A stretch of DNA of 64,000 nucleotides from Gliomastix tumulicola (lineage: Eukaryota; Ascomycota; Sordariomycetes; Hypocreales; Bionectriaceae). The DNA lies in NCBI GenBank assembly GCA_001599755.1, contig BCHX01000005.1, positions 1,769,922 to 1,833,921 on the forward strand, in the 5' to 3' direction. The translations under genes were made by a program, and so were the position numbers. Numbering within the stretch: the stretch's first letter is position 1; the number at the start of each line of letters is the position of its first letter. Positions 10,649 through 20,820 of this stretch are shown in pieces. A model generated the notes under the pieces. The model saw nothing but the letters and a program-made list of their open reading frames with translations, searched no databases and was not told where the DNA came from.

Positions 10649-13304
10649 GTTTGGCTGGTGATGATGATGCTCAGGATAGCGAAAGCAAGTATGATCCGAG
10701 GAAAGCTGATGAGACGCCTTGCTGACGCTGGGGATAAAATAGCTCAGGCCCGGCCGTCGACGGCGATGCTGAGCGCTAGTAAGCAAGAAAGCAAATGTTA
10801 CAGACCTGGTAGGATGAGAATAGAAGAGTATGAGATGGATGAGAACGAGCAAGGAGAAGGAGGACGAAGAGGAGAGAGGCCAAGCGATTGGTGCTTGCTG
10901 TCAGGCAGACAGACCGTCAGCTGTGGATCTTGACCGCCGCAAGGCAAACAGGCTCCCAAACTTGTCTTCGCCGTCCGCCTGCCTTCGTCAGCGAAAATTG
11001 AGTCGGGCGGCCATTGTGTGTCTTTGCGAAAGTAGAGGTTGAAAGTTGTGAAGATGCCAGTGGAATTGAGACGCGTTGCGAAGTTACTGCGGTGGCAGCG
11101 CGTCGCGAGGAAGGAGCGACCGTGTTGGTTCGCTCTTGCCTTCTCTCCGCTGGAGGCGCCCTCGAAGGTTCTTTTCTTTTTCTTTCCATCTACTTCCATC
11201 TCCAGGCTCCCATCATCTCGCTTGCATCAGGCGAGCTGCGTCTCGGCCCCAATCACACCGCATCGGCACCGGGCGGGCAATCATTCAGAGATTCCAGGAT
11301 CGAAGCCTGCCTTCTTCCCAGTGAAGCGGTGCACAACAGGCTGGCTACCCTGGAGCACTCATCGTAACCGAACTTGCTTCGTCAACACTCGTCTATCAAC
11401 CGACTTCGCATGCTGACTCTGGTCTTCTTGCTAGAGCCTAGTTTCCTGTTGGAACTGCAGAGAACGATCTCGCGGGCTGCAGGCATCTCACAAAAAAAGG
11501 GGGGGGGCCAGCTGGTCTTCTCGGACTGACTCGCCCAGCTGACCGCCATCCATTGCCCTCCCCATAACAGTTCCTGTCGTTTTGCCATGATCAAGGCTCT
11601 GAGAAAATCTCGATTGTGTCAGCTTTGGGGAGATGAGCAGAGGTAGAAAGGAAGACACATTTTGCTTTCACATCAACCGAGGCACCTGCAAGACTTGGTT
11701 CATCCAGATGCTGTTCTGGGAAAGCCTCATACCGGACTGCCTCACGGTGCTCCCGGTTTCGATGTCGTAAACCGAGCCTGGATATTAATACAGAGGCCCT
11801 GGAGGCAGGACCAGCCCAATAGTGTTTCGAGATGGAGAATTCCGGTGTCTTCCAGGGGGAGAAATGGCCGTCGACCAATGCACCGCATGCAGTCGCGTCA
11901 ACAGGACGATCTTAGAATCCCCGCACGCTGCAGATGGGACGCAGGCTCAGCGACGTCTACAACCGCACATCTGGAGGCCAGACTTTACGTTGCTGCTCGT
12001 TCAACAAACATGCGACCACTTTGCGACGTCGTTCTCTTTCCCCCTCAAAGATGCTCGATACCGAAAACTGACTGTATCTCTGCTCAGTCTTGAAGTCCGA
12101 ATGATGCGGCGAGACTCTGCAAGTTCGTGGCAGACGCGCTCCACGGATCTCGCGCTAGCAAGTGCCGAACCAAGATCCGGCCTGCTGGCTGGCAGACAGC
12201 ATACCCTGGTTCGCCAAAGAGGAGTCCAAGGTCTCGTCGTATGAGCTCGGTTTGCCTGGACTGGCACGTTGCCTCAGGCCTAGGCCTGATTGCTCCTGAG
12301 GTCGCTACATATCAGACAATGACAGTTCCGACGGAACGGACAGACAGAAGGCCTATCGGGCCCAACAACCCACTTGTCACCGCTGGATTCGGAAGATGGA
12401 ACAATAGTCTTCAGGGCTGGAAGTCTGGCAGGTCTCCATCGGCGAACTGCAAAGTCCGGCTTCAGGGCCGCCCGTCTCGGTCTTCGTTCCTCACTCGGCA
12501 GGTACAGCAGGCCGCTGCCCATCTCGGTGGTCGAACGATGGTCACCTGCGCCCACAATTCTCAGTCTTCGAGGGGGGGACCATCTCGATGTGTCCATCGC
12601 GAAAGGAATCCCCGGCTTCTTCACGGTCAAGATGCTTGTGTGGTGGGGTGGGGAATAGCTCGCCAGTAATCCCATGATAGTGGCAGGATCGGGTCAGACA
12701 GTCGATTATCCACTCCAACTGACGATGGATGCAGTATTACGGCCTCTTCAACGATGCTCCTTGGAGCCCTGGCGCCTGGACTGCCCGGTATGGCAGCTGG
12801 ATATCTGCACCTCACACCACGTCTCCAGCACCGGATATCGCCCTACAATACCTCCGTCCAGATCGCCGCCTTACTGGACCCTTGACGTCGCCTTCTGCGA
12901 TGGGCTTTGCAAAGTTACACGGCAGTTCGCTCATTGCCTGACTTCCTGACTCAATGCCTTAGCAAGCCTGATCAAAAGGTGGACGGGCATGACAGGGAAG
13001 CCGGATACCGCACACTCTCTCCACTTCTCGGTGCTAACAAATGGCCCTACCGATCCCTCATCGCTTGATAGCTCCAGGTGACATAAGGAAATGGGCATGT
13101 CTCGCTCTCTCTCTCGAGCCAATTTTCGAGGCTGCTTCATTCCCACTGCTACCGTCCTTTCGTCATCGCCATTCGCCGTTGGTGCTAGACCATCGTGAAG
13201 TCCGACATTGCCTCTTATGCAGCTTTTGCTGAAGGCCTGAGCAATTTTGCGTCTCGGAAAAGCTCCCCCCCTCCCCCCTGCTTGTTTTCTACCTGCCAGT
13301 CACC
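10649..13304. other. Intergenic, no gene supported
   Basis: About 2.65 kb. The left end is the promoter side of the metallophosphoesterase and the right end that of the cupin gene. Several 80-140-codon frames exist on both strands (for example around 11662-12093 and 12127-12675), but they overlap one another, lack recognisable motifs and show no intron structure that improves them. I cannot exclude a small or decayed gene at 12.1-12.9 kb. Confidence 0.5.
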
Positions 13305-14290
13305 ATGTCTTTCACCTACACGGAGACAGATCAGTATGTTACATAGTAAGTGACGCCACTCTACTTCCCTGTCCGTCTCCATGTCTACGCTTCCCTTTCC
13401 AGCTCCTGCCACATTCTGGTCACGGCCTGTTGGCTAACATCGATGCCAACCCAATGACGACGTGGGCCCTGCAGGGTGGCCCGTTCGTCGTCGAGCACTG
13501 TTGGTTTTCTACAATGAAGCTTCGAAGGTGCCGTTAAGGGCCGTGTCATCAAGCACCCGACCCGAGCGTTCGCGGTCGAGGTGACCTTCCACCTCGACCA
13601 CCCGCGCCTGCAGGCCCTCGGGAAGCAGAAGCCGCCGCCGCACTTCCACCCGTTCCAGGAGGAGTACTTCACCATGCTGGAGGGCGAGATGGCCCTGGAG
13701 ATCGAGGGCAAGGCCGGGCTGCTGCGGCCCGAGGACGGCGAGTTCTGCGTCAAGCGCTGGACGAATCACCGCATCTACCCACCCGCCTCGGCCTTTGAGG
13801 AGGGCGGCCCCAAGAAGGCCGTCTGCCTGGCGTCGGGGGAGCAGTCCTTCTACAACTTCCAGCTCGACTTCCTCTTCTTCGAGAACTGGTACGCGTACCA
13901 GGATCTGGTCGTCATGAAGGGTGCGAAGCCCGATCTCATCCAGATCATGTGTGTAAGTGCAAGCTTGCTGTCGTCATCATCCATTCCGCCCTTCCCCCCC
14001 CCGGGCGCGGAAACGTTTTGCCCCTCGCTTACGCATTGTTATCATTACCCCCGACACACACACAGCTCTGGGACGCGGGCGACTCGTATCTCTCACCGCC
14101 GTCGTGGCTGCCGTTTGGCAGGTACATCTCGCTGGGCGTCAGCATTTTCCTCGGACGTTATGTCGGCGCTCTGCTGGGCTATCAGCCGTATTTTAGGCAT
14201 TGGAGCACGGACTGGTCGCTGGCCTGTGAGCGGATGGAGAGGAACATCTTCCAACGCCGATTTGCTGTCAGGGCCAAGAAGGCGGAGTAA
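13305..14290 (+). CDS. Cupin-domain protein with hydrophobic C-terminal segment
   Basis: Three exons: 13305-13345, 13520-13952 and 14066-14290 (232 residues). Donors are GTAAGT in both introns; acceptors are AAG and CAG. The first acceptor is forced by a TGA at 13515 in the reading frame. A cupin motif is clear: Pro-Pro-Pro-His55-Phe-His57, then Glu61/62 and a Leu-Glu-Gly turn, which in cupins bind a divalent metal inside a beta-barrel. The third exon encodes a hydrophobic stretch (about residues 173-197) that could be a membrane segment, so the protein may be membrane-tethered. Function unknown: fungal relatives include isomerase/dioxygenase-like proteins, some in secondary-metabolite clusters. 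It converges on the UbiA prenyltransferase gene. Confidence 0.82.
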
Positions 14291-15065
14291 TCCTGCGCCG
14301 CCGGGGGGCGGTTGGGGGCAGTTGGGGGGGTTATGCACGTTGTATTTGATAAGCCAATCGTTTGTGCGATGGGGTATGTACATAGCAGCTGGATTTTTTC
14401 TCTCTTTCTAATTAATATGCACTCTATTGATCTTTGTCGACACGCAATAAGACGTGATTCTGAAGGCATCGATCAGAGGAGGACAACAATCAAGACGATT
14501 AGCCCCTATCCTCGCTTAGACTCCCTTATCCTCGGTATCTCATCGCAATCGAGACCATCGAGCCCCCCCTGGATTCGACCCTCTGAACTAGCGAAGTTGA
14601 TCTGCTGCTTATTAGTGAGTTGGAGCTCCTTAGTGTCATCGTTAGGCCGCATGATTCTGGGAAGTTTAGCGGCTGTCTGTCTCAGCGTGGGCAAGCGACC
14701 TTTTGTCCCGGAACAAAACCCGGTTCATTCATTATCTGTTTATTCATCAAAGAGCGTTGCTGCCTCGTTCTCGTGGCGCTTTCTCGTGTCTCCCATTGGA
14801 GAGAACAAATCATACAACATATTGGTCGTCGGGTCATAACTAACTACACTACATTCACCCGCCCACAGAGCCAATTGATAGAGCTGTCCCGCTGAAACCA
14901 TCCTCCCGTCCCTTGTTGTTTCGGATCTCGTAGGTAGTCTTTTCTCGTAGCTACTAGACGTACGTCTCGGTATCGCTATCTCCCAGGGCTTCGTCATTTC
15001 ATTGCTCCTGTCGCGTTCCACCTTCCCATTACAGCGCAGTCGCATTGGTCTCCATCGCACCGCGC
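14291..15065. other. Convergent intergenic region, cupin / UbiA genes
   Basis: About 775 bp separating two convergent genes. Seen: G-rich sequence at 14302-14332 and otherwise mixed composition. No gene supported; 3' UTRs expected. Confidence 0.55.
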
Positions 15066-16076
15066 TCATCCTTCCTGGACAAGAGGGATGTACTCGGTCA
15101 GGAGGGCGATGGTCACGGAGAAGCCGACAAAGTTGAAGGCGTTGGTGAACCACCACCAGCAGCTGTACGCGTCCTGCAGCTTGACGTAGCGGATCATGGC
15201 GCCGATGGGCAGGCCGGCGCCCAGCATGCTGATGACGTGGTAGGCGGTGCCGAAGCCGGCGACCTGGCCCGCGGCGCCGAGGGCGGCGACGAGGACGGCG
15301 AGGAAGAGCGAGAGCCAGGGCTTGATGGCGCTGCCGAAGAGGACGGCCGTGTTGCCGACGCCGAGGCGGATGTCGTCCTGCATGTCGATGGAGCCGTAGA
15401 TGGTGTCGTAGATGACGGACCAGAGGGCCGAGGCGAGGACCATGAGGGGCACGGCGCTCGTCTCGAGGGGGTCGGCGCCCATGGCCGCGGCCCCGACGGC
15501 GATGGCGTTGGCGAGCGTGTAGCCGAGGACGACCTGCGGGCAGGGCATGTGGCGCTTCGCGAACGGGTAGTACAGCGTGCCGACGATGGTGCCCACGGCG
15601 TAGAGGGCCGTGGCCGGCGGCAGGGGCAGCAGGAAGGCCGCGGCCAGGGCGCCCTGCGCGGCGCAGAAGACGAGCGCCGCGTTGGGGCTCACGGCGCCGC
15701 GCACAATGGGCCGCTTCTGCGTGCGCGGGATCAGCTTGTCGATGGGCACGTCCGCCCAGTCGTCCCAGGCGTGCGCCGCGTTGGAGAAGAAGAAGCTGCC
15801 GCCGAGCAGGATGGCCAGCACCTTGAGCGTCTGCTCGACGGGTGCCCGCGTCACGATGCCGCCGTAGATGGCGCCGAAGACGTGCGGGAAGTAGATGAGC
15901 AGCACGGCCAGAGGCGGGTTCACGCGCGCGAGCTGGATGTACGGCTGCCAGCTCTCGGGCACGCACCGGTCGACCCAGTTGCCTGCTCGCGCGCCGCCGC
16001 CGGGGTGCTGGGCCTTCTTGGGCGCAGAGCCGTTGGGCTTCTGGCTCGTGGCCTTGACCTGGGTGGTGGTGCTCAT
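15066..16076 (-). CDS. UbiA-family membrane prenyltransferase
   Basis: Single exon, 336 residues. The UbiA superfamily joins an isoprenyl diphosphate to an aromatic or other acceptor in membranes using Mg2+. Both aspartate-rich motifs are seen: the first is Asp105-Asp106-x-x-Asp109-x-x-x-Asp113, followed by RTQKRPIVRG, and the second is Asp224-Thr-Ile-Tyr227 ... Asp231 ... Asp234-Asp235. About eight or nine hydrophobic segments span residues 55-330. The first motif usually begins with Asn, and here it is Asp. A basic, Gly/Pro-rich N-terminus of about 40 residues could be cytosolic or a weak targeting leader. COQ2 (ubiquinone synthesis) is the housekeeping member, but the divergent first motif and accessory setting fit a fungal meroterpenoid-type prenyltransferase better. 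Acceptor unknown. Confidence 0.88.
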   Translation of the reverse strand: MSTTTQVKATSQKPNGSAPKKAQHPGGGARAGNWVDRCVPESWQPYIQLARVNPPLAVLLIYFPHVFGAIYGGIVTRAPVEQTLKVLAILLGGSFFFSNAAHAWDDWADVPIDKLIPRTQKRPIVRGAVSPNAALVFCAAQGALAAAFLLPLPPATALYAVGTIVGTLYYPFAKRHMPCPQVVLGYTLANAIAVGAAAMGADPLETSAVPLMVLASALWSVIYDTIYGSIDMQDDIRLGVGNTAVLFGSAIKPWLSLFLAVLVAALGAAGQVAGFGTAYHVISMLGAGLPIGAMIRYVKLQDAYSCWWWFTNAFNFVGFSVTIALLTEYIPLVQEG

Positions 16077-16972
16077 GGCTGGTCTCGTGTGTGTAGGTGA
16101 GTGAGTGAGTGTCTCTTGTCTTGTGGGTGTTGGCTCTGAGGCTGCCACTTGGTCTAGGTAGGGGAGGGGGATGGTCTGCTGGAAGAAGGAGCTATGGAAC
16201 AGCTTGGAAGAGCTGGGACGGCAGGAGAGCTCCCTCCAGGTGTCCCGGGTCAAGCCGTATATATGGGTATTTGCGTCCCAGGTACTGGGGAATTCCATGT
16301 ATATCGGACGACCCGTCGTTTCGGACAGTGCGACTACTCGCCGCCGTATCTTGTTTCTGGCCACCCGGGCCTTGCCAAAGGCAGTCTAGGACGGATCGGG
16401 GGTTGTTGGAGCGAGATATCGCCAGTCGGTGTCTACTGGACTTTTCTGCCGTAATGCAATGCCCCTTGCTGTGAGAGCTCCTCGCCTCCTGAGGAGACGT
16501 CTCTCAGGCTCACAACGTTGACTGACGACACACTGTCTCGGATTGAGAGGCAAAGACACTGATTGTGAGATCACCTACCTACCTTGCATGGACGTGTCGA
16601 GGCAACTTACACTATCAACTGCGAGGAGGCGAGAGCCTGCCTCCGAGAGATGCAATTCCTGCCGTAACGCACACAGTGTTACATGGGCTTGAAGTGAGTA
16701 AAGTGGACTCAACGGCCCCAATTGGCAGCATAAATATAGCTCTATTAGGCAAAGCCTCACTGTGGACGATGAGGCATATACACAGAAAAGAGCACGTCAA
16801 CCACTGTCTCTCCTACTACTACCAACAGGCATATGCAGCAATGTATAGAACCAACAAGGCCCCCCCCCTCTGATAAGAATTGCCACTGGAATTCGCCGAA
16901 AAGCCCAGTTTTCTAAGTTGCGACTACGACTCTACTCAGCTTACCAAGTGACATAGGGGGCATGATCACTTG

Positions 16973-16995
16973 GCCAGCCAGCCAGCCAGCCAGCC
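16973..16995. repeat. CCAG tetranucleotide microsatellite
   Basis: Five CCAG units in non-coding sequence; complementary in unit to the CTGG run at 8375-8404. Confidence 0.85.
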
Positions 16996-17301
16996 CCAAG
17001 GCTCGCACATCATCGAGCCCCCAACGACGGACGGTGCACTAGGGCAAGCGGGAAGCAGTCAGTCATTGGAACTTACTACTGGGATATGCTTCTTCCGTCT
17101 CGAGACGTCGCTGGCCCTCAAGTGGGAAGGGAGATAGCGCGCACTAAGATGGCGCTATGCAGAGTTGGCGTCAATGGGACAGGAAAGGTTCAACTGTTCA
17201 CAGGCCAGGGGGCCTCGTTTTCGGTGCCTCGGTGCCTGTGCTTCTCCGTTGGGTGACTTTCACCACCAATTCAAGATCTCCCAGGACCTGCCTTGTCTTC
17301 G

Positions 17302-17326
17302 AAGAGAGAGAGAGAGAGAGAGAGAG
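17302..17326. repeat. GA dinucleotide microsatellite
   Basis: About twelve GA units in non-coding sequence. Confidence 0.9.
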
Positions 17327-17859
17327 CGAGCCGCGAGTGCAACTCTCTCTCTGTTCTCGTTCGTCCAGGGTCCAAAGGCGTTGACCAGCCGAACCGGCAG
17401 TTGGCGAAACTCCACTTCAACGTTCGCTGTGTAAGTGCTTTGCAAGCCAGACTGCCAGACAAACTGACCGACTGCCGAAGGGAAGGAAGTTGATGGACAA
17501 CCCTGCACGATACCGCAACGTTGTTCCCCCGACCTGTCTCTCCCATCGAACCGATGCAGCCCCATATCCAATGCCTATCCATCTCAGCGGGCAGAGCGAG
17601 AGGGAGGGGAGGGGAGGGGGAGAGGAAGAATGGAGGGGCAAATACAAGGCAGCAAGAAGAGAGACCCTGGATCACAAGCCACCCACCCGTACACAAGCTC
17701 AGACCAGCTCGCTTAAGGGAAAAAGTCCGAAAGAGGGAAGACAGACAGCTTTTGCTTTTCGCCCCGAATGACGACGATGAAGCCCGTCCGCCGTCTTGTC
17801 ACGTCCAACGGCGGTCAAGCTAATAGCTGGTGGGGATTATCAAAACCAACACTTGCACA

Positions 17860-17880
17860 CCCCCCCCCCCCCCCCCCCCC
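17860..17880. repeat. Homopolymeric C tract (21 bases)
   Basis: Uninterrupted C run followed by TCCCCCC. Tract lengths of this size are often uncertain in assemblies. Confidence 0.85.
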
Positions 17881-18214
17881 TCCCCCCTCCGATGATGTTG
17901 GGAAAAGCAGAATACAAAAACTGGGATCTTTTTTTTTCTTCTCTCTTATGCAACTCATAGAACAAGTGGGATTCCCGTGCGTCTTACTAGAACTGGTCAG
18001 AAAGGCAGGGGTTGAGGTATACCGAACGGTGGAGATGGACGAAAAGGACGCCATGGATCGGCTAGCTAGGCTCTGGCTGGATCCCCCGTGGAGTTGACAC
18101 TCTGCGTAATAACGGCCGACTTACGATATCGAGGGGGGGGGCGGCCAGCAGAGAGTTGGCAACTGGGCTTCGGGTGGGAGGGCTCTGAAACTACCGACTG
18201 AGGTTGCATTTCCT

Positions 18215-18232
18215 GGGGGGGGGGGGGGGGGG
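18215..18232. repeat. Homopolymeric G tract (18 bases)
   Basis: Uninterrupted G run 335 bases after the C tract, with a shorter G run near 18132-18140. Confidence 0.85.
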
Positions 18233-18980
18233 CCTGGACAGGTCGTTTGTCAGTATGTGACGAGTGGCAAAAGGTGTAGGGTCCATGCAAAGCCGTATCT
18301 GGAGGGTGGCTCTCCGTTTCAGGAACAGGGAATCGCCGAAACGGTATTTGGAATGTCTCGGGCGATTTGGAATGGCCCTGGGCACATGCCAAACACTCCT
18401 CCGAGTACAGAGAGCATCCAGACTCTTGACGTCTGATGAATGGCCAGGTAGTGTAGTGTAGTGGCTTCTCCTTGGTGGGAACTCGCTGAATCCCCTGCTC
18501 GACGAAGTATTCCCCTCCCCCCCTCTTCTCTCTCGCTCTTGCTCTCCACATCGATGGAAACCCGTCGAGCTGCTATTCCCACTTCCCTTGGTGACTGTTA
18601 CTCAGATAGTATAGTATGACGTCTCCCGTCTCGGAACTGCTGGACAGAGCGAGCCGGAACATATTCAACCCCCACGACGACAACGGGTTTGTTGACACAT
18701 CCATCCAGCACCAACTGGTGGGTTACATCTGACCTGAAGGACGGCCAGGCAGCAGAATACCACTTCCTCGAAGAAGACATTTTACTTGTATTAGAAGATT
18801 AAGCTATGTAAAAAGAAGAAACCCGGCTTACTGAGGCACCGGCCGGCCATAAGTCAAACGCGCCACCAGACCTGAAAGCGAAGCGGGCGACCCTTTTCCT
18901 CCCCACAACTGAGAGCTTTCTTTCACTTAGCCTCCGCCCCCCACGTGCCTTAAGCCCATCGTCAGTTTTTCCAAACAAAA

Positions 18981-20820
18981 CTAATACAGCTTCCAGGCGC
19001 CCGCGGCGAGCTTCTGGAACGCCTGCTGGGGGTCGACCCTCTTGGAGACGTCCCTGAGCTTCTTCTTGTTGGCGCTCCCGTAGCTCGAGATGACGTCCTG
19101 CGTCTCGCTCGCGTCGTTCATGAAGATGTAGTCGAGGAAGACGCCCAGCCGCTTGGCCTCGGCGACGACCTGGGCCATGAGCGCGTGGCCGGCCTTGGAG
19201 ACCTTGTCGTCGTCCTTCTTGTCCCACCAGAGCAGGTCGATGTGGAACCAGGACTGGTGCACGGGCTGGAGGCCGAGCGCGTTGCCGCCGCGGGCGACGC
19301 CCTGCTGGACGAGGCGCGGCGGGATCGCCTGCCAGCTCCAGATGGCGCTGCCGGCCGTGGCGGACTTGATGGTCTGCATCAGCGGCGAGGTGGTCATGAG
19401 CTTGACGGTGAAGTCGTGGAGGGCCTTGGAGGGCTTGAACGAAGAGGCGAGGAAGCGGATGCTAAAGCATGTTTCAGTCAGGAGACGGTCCGGTCCAGTC
19501 CAGGGGCAGTCCAGGGGCAGGTAGGTAGGTAGGTAGGTAAGTGTATAGAATCATAGGAGACTCACCGAGGGATAGGAGGGGTAGGGAACTCGCCCATGGC
19601 CTGCGTCAGCGTCTTGAAGCTCACCGTGTCCAGGACCGACGGGATGGCGTCAAAGGCCGCAAACACGGCCGGGTTGGCCTCGGGCTTGAGGTACATGAGC
19701 GTCAGCACGATGCCCAGGTCCGTCTGGTTGGACGCGGCGATGTTGAGGTTCATGGAGGCGTAGGGGTCGCGGTTCGGGTCCGACTGGTAGGTGAGGACGG
19801 CGTCGAGGACCTGGTTGACGTAGTCGAAGGGGATGATGCGCGTGCCGCCCCAGATGTTGTGGATGGGATACGTGTTGACGGTGTACTTGGTGACGACGGC
19901 GAAGTTGTTGCTGCCGCCCTTGAGGGCGTAGAAGAGGTCGGCGTTCTTGTTCTTGTTGGCGTTGGTCAGCGTGCCGTCGGCGAGGATCACCTCGAAGTCG
20001 ACGACGTTGTCACAGGCCATGCCGTACATGTCGGACAGGTACGAGAGGCCGGCTGATGGTTTCGTGGTCAGTATCTATCTTGCTTCGGGGTGCTTGATCC
20101 GGGAGTGACAACTCACAGCCAAGAACGAGACCACCGACGCCCACATCCAGCACGCGTCCGCCCACGACGGTCACCTGGAACTGGTCGAGGTAGTCGTAGA
20201 CCTCTCCCCACCGCCGGCCGACGCCGAGCTGGGCCAGGCTCTTGCTCGAGTCGTACGACAGCGTGTCGAAGTTGGAGAGGTCGACCAGCACGCCGCCCTC
20301 GGTGGCCGCGGCGCCCAGGGCCGGGTTGTGCCCGCCGGAGCGGATCGCGAACCTGGCCTTCTCCTTGGTGATGATGGGGAGACCCTTCTGCAGATCCTTG
20401 GGCGTCTCCGGCACGAAGATGCAGCCGGGATATTCCCACACGGCCTCGGACCTGCATCGCCGGCTTGTGTTAGCAAAAAAAAAAGCTCCGGCCAGGCAGG
20501 GGGTGGCAAAAAACATTGGCCACACGGGGAAAACAGGATGCGTCCTTCCGGTCTGGAAGACCAGAAAAGGGAGCTCCCCGGATGAGGGCCGAGAACACAC
20601 GTGTGTGTGTGGCGCGACGCGTGGAAGAACACGAGATGGCCTCATCCTTCTCCCCCCCCTCAAAAAGGAGCGAACACAGGGCGGGAAGGGGGTCTGGAAC
20701 TCACCAGTGAGCAGTCCTCAGCGGCGTGTAGTCGGCATTCCACGGGAAGACGGTGTCGCCCCCGAAGGCATGGGCCAGCTTCGCGCATGCCATGGCGGTG
20801 TTGATGATTGTACCCGTCAT
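18981..20820 (-). CDS. BBE-like FAD-linked oxidoreductase, no signal peptide
   Basis: Four exons: 20820-20705, 20451-20117, 20052-19566 and 19461-18981 (472 residues). All introns are GT-AG (GTGAGT donors). Domains in order: FAD-binding PCMH-type domain with Arg-Ser-Gly-Gly-His80, the His that carries covalent 8-alpha-linked FAD in this family; the GVGGLVLGSGLSYLS nucleotide loop; the substrate domain; and the C-terminal BBE segment (YIFMNDAS ... YGSANKKKL). Such enzymes oxidise alcohols, amines or carbon-carbon bonds using O2. The second, cysteinyl FAD link of true berberine-bridge enzymes is not evident. No signal peptide from Met 20820, so probably intracellular; an in-frame Met at 20901 would add 27 residues. 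It lies on the same strand as the UbiA gene and could act on a prenylated product (inference). Confidence 0.9.
19519..19540. repeat. GGTA/TAGG microsatellite inside an intron
   Basis: Five TAGG units within intron 3 of the BBE-like oxidase gene. Confidence 0.8.

Larger units (their letters stand above)
16077..18980. other. Intergenic, no gene supported; homopolymer-rich
   Basis: About 2.9 kb between two minus-strand genes. The first part is the UbiA promoter and leader. It also holds a CCAG run (about 16973-16995), a GA run (17302-17326), a 21-base C run (17860-17880) and an 18-base G run (18215-18232). Open frames across these runs are low-complexity and rejected. Confidence 0.55.

Noticed and set aside
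12127..12949. Several 90-180-codon frames that might be an exon series
   Set aside because: No consistent joining by GT-AG introns gave a recognisable protein; left as unannotated.
13446..13529. Apparent frameshift in the cupin gene between a frame ending FYNEAS and the frame starting at 13520
   Set aside because: An intron from 13346 to 13519 restores one clean frame with good splice signals, so no frameshift is needed.
15045..16100. 351-codon frame antisense to the UbiA gene
   Set aside because: Gly/Asp/Glu/Arg-rich shadow frame of a GC-rich gene; no domain.
17860..18232. Possible assembly gap marked by homopolymers
   Set aside because: Flanking sequence reads continuously and no N is present; kept as a low-interest observation instead.
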